NCBI RefSeq assembly: GCF_002261265.1
Contig: NZ_NEVK01000006.1
Coordinates: 124,001 to 188,000, forward strand
Length of the DNA stretch: 64,000 nt
Direction of reading: 5' to 3'
DNA from: Bordetella genomosp. 7
GTDB lineage: Bacteria > Pseudomonadota > Gammaproteobacteria > Burkholderiales > Burkholderiaceae_B
Part shown: positions 62,793 to 64,000 of the stretch, in pieces
How positions within the stretch are numbered: position 1 is the stretch's first letter
How the letters are laid out: every line of letters begins with the position of its first letter
Translations under genes and position numbers: made by a program
The notes under the pieces: generated by a model
What the model saw: the letters and a program-made list of their open reading frames with translations, nothing else
Told to the model about the DNA's origin: nothing
The model's database searches: none

Positions 62793-63998
62793 ATGCTGCC
62801 CCGCTCTCTCACCCGCTACCTGCCAGGCTGGCTCATCCTCATGGGCGCCCTGACGGCTATCGGGCCGTTTTCCATCGACATGTACCTGCCGGCCTTCCCG
62901 GCCATCGCCAGCGATCTGCAAGTGCCGCGCGGCGCAATCGAGCGCACGCTGGCCGCCTACCTGGTGGGCATGGCGCTGGCGCAGGTGGTGTACGGGCCGC
63001 TGGCCGACCGCTACGGCCGCAAGAAGCCCATGCTGGCCGGCATGGTGCTTTATGTTGCCGCATCAGTCGGCTGCGCGCTGTCGGGCAGTGTGCAGGCCCT
63101 GACCGTCTTCCGGGTGCTGCAGGCGCTGGGCGGCGCCGCGGGCGTGGTGATTCCCCGGGCCGTCATCCGCGACCACTACGAAACACAGGACGCGGCAAGG
63201 GCCATGTCACTGCTGATGCTCATCATGGGGCTCGCGCCGATTCTGGCGCCCATCGCGGGAGGCCAGCTGTTGATAGTGTCGGGCTGGCGCAGCCTGTTCT
63301 GGCTGATGGCGGCCGGCGCACTGGCCCTGCTCGTGGCCACGGCGCTGATCATGCGCGAATCCCTGGACCCGTCGCGCGTGCAGCCACTGGGCGCGGCGCC
63401 CATCGCACGCAACTACGCCGCGCTGATGCGGCATCGCGGGTTCGTCTCGCACAGCCTGGCCGGCGGCTTCGGACAGGCCGGCATGTTCGCCTATATCGTC
63501 AGTTCGCCCCACGTATTCATCGAGCTGTACGGCGTCGATCCCCAGCACTACGGGTTCCTGTTCGGCGCCAATGCCGCCAGCCTGATCGCCGGCTCGCAGG
63601 TCAGCGCCCGGCTGCTGCGCTCGCATACGCCAAGGCAGCTGCAACGCCGGGCGCTGGCCGCGCTGGCCGCGTCCAGCCTCGCGGCGCTGGCGCTGGCGCT
63701 TGCGGGCCTGATGACCCTGCCGCTGCTCATGGCCTGCCTGATCGGATACATGTTCAGCCAGGGCTTCGTCAATCCGAACTCCGCCGCGCTGGCCCTGTCC
63801 GAGCAAGGCTCCCGGCTGGGCGCCGCATCCGCCCTGCTCGGCACGCTGCAATTGTCGTGCGGGGCCTTGGCGGGCTTCGTGGTCAGCGCCTGGCAGGGCG
63901 CCGGCCCATTGCCCCTGGCAGCGGTTCTGGCCGGCTGCGCCTGCCTGTCGTGGCTATCGGGCCACGCCGCCCCAGCGGAACACCGCCCCGTCGCTTGA
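62793..63998 (+). CDS. Bcr/CflA family multidrug efflux MFS transporter
   Basis: A 401-residue twelve-helix carrier of the Bcr/CflA drug-resistance family. AIGPFSIDMYLPAFPAIASD is the helix 1 signature. QVVYGPLADRYGRKKPMLAG is motif A. RVLQALGGAAGVVIPRAVIR contains the antiporter motif region, and LILAPIAGGQLLI-like helix 5 residues follow (APILAPIAGGQLLIVSGWRS). The start at 62793 gives the family N-terminus. A Met at 62727 is an alternative that adds 22 unconserved residues, and neither has a strong ribosome site. The stop is two bases from the window end. Confidence 0.88.
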   Translation: MLPRSLTRYLPGWLILMGALTAIGPFSIDMYLPAFPAIASDLQVPRGAIERTLAAYLVGMALAQVVYGPLADRYGRKKPMLAGMVLYVAASVGCALSGSVQALTVFRVLQALGGAAGVVIPRAVIRDHYETQDAARAMSLLMLIMGLAPILAPIAGGQLLIVSGWRSLFWLMAAGALALLVATALIMRESLDPSRVQPLGAAPIARNYAALMRHRGFVSHSLAGGFGQAGMFAYIVSSPHVFIELYGVDPQHYGFLFGANAASLIAGSQVSARLLRSHTPRQLQRRALAALAASSLAALALALAGLMTLPLLMACLIGYMFSQGFVNPNSAALALSEQGSRLGAASALLGTLQLSCGALAGFVVSAWQGAGPLPLAAVLAGCACLSWLSGHAAPAEHRPVA

Positions 63999-64000
63999 TT

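Noticed and set aside
1-64000. CRISPR arrays, insertion sequences, tRNA-linked islands or prophage
   Set aside because: No repeat-spacer pattern, transposase, integrase or tRNA gene was seen; gene content and composition look chromosomal throughout.

Overview
The window is a chromosomal segment of a high-GC betaproteobacterium, most likely a Bordetella/Achromobacter-type member of the Alcaligenaceae. The grounds are the two Bug-type solute-binding proteins (40887-41870, 51157-52125), the ccoI/ccoS/ccoNOQP/ccoG/ccoH gene order, the malonate operon and the dense array of acyl-CoA genes. This is an inference from gene content, not a database match. I see no tRNA, rRNA, insertion sequence, prophage or CRISPR array.

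Layout. 0.1-12 kb: mixed single genes (DUF1428, SDR, MFS, HxlR regulator, two VOC proteins, hemolysin III, class II amidotransferase), a sulfite oxidase/cytochrome c pair, an aldo/keto reductase, a haloacid dehalogenase and an ABC-2 exporter. 11.8-18.4 kb: a complete cbb3 oxidase locus on the minus strand with two FNR/ANR boxes. 18.5-23.4 kb: isocitrate lyase, QueF, a di-haem cytochrome c peroxidase and an MFS carrier. 23.5-34.9 kb: a minus-strand chain from a small winged-helix regulator through an RND efflux pump into pdxJ, acpS, nagZ, uvrC and pgsA. 35-40.7 kb: a frameshifted patatin gene, a DUF4136 lipoprotein, ModE and a three-gene ABC importer. 40.9-46.4 kb: a malonate operon (matR, malonyl-CoA decarboxylase, crotonase, malonyl-CoA synthetase) followed by a Bug protein. 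46.5-57.7 kb: a spermidine-synthase-like protein, a gamma-glutamyltransferase, a five-gene acyl-CoA operon with a divergent IclR regulator, a thiolase and a fused tautomerase. 57.7-64 kb: a glycine betaine importer (X-W-V), cyclopropane fatty acid synthase and a Bcr/CflA exporter.

Most striking observation. The gene in the ccoI position (17389-18375) keeps the membrane helices of a copper P1B-ATPase, including the CPC motif and the MxxSS motif of the last helix. It lacks the HMA, actuator, phosphorylation and nucleotide-binding domains. It overlaps ccoS by ATGA and has its own FNR box placed so that the predicted transcript starts next to the ATG. The same locus carries a FixH that ends after its first third and an unassigned two-helix protein. 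Together these suggest a pared-down cbb3 copper/assembly module.

Second tier. The patatin gene is put out of frame by a run of eight G, where seven would restore the reading frame, so it is either a phase-variable switch or a fresh pseudogene. The essential vitamin B6 gene pdxJ is translationally coupled to the outer-membrane component of an RND pump. Perfect 14-bp palindromes lie upstream of aceA and matR.
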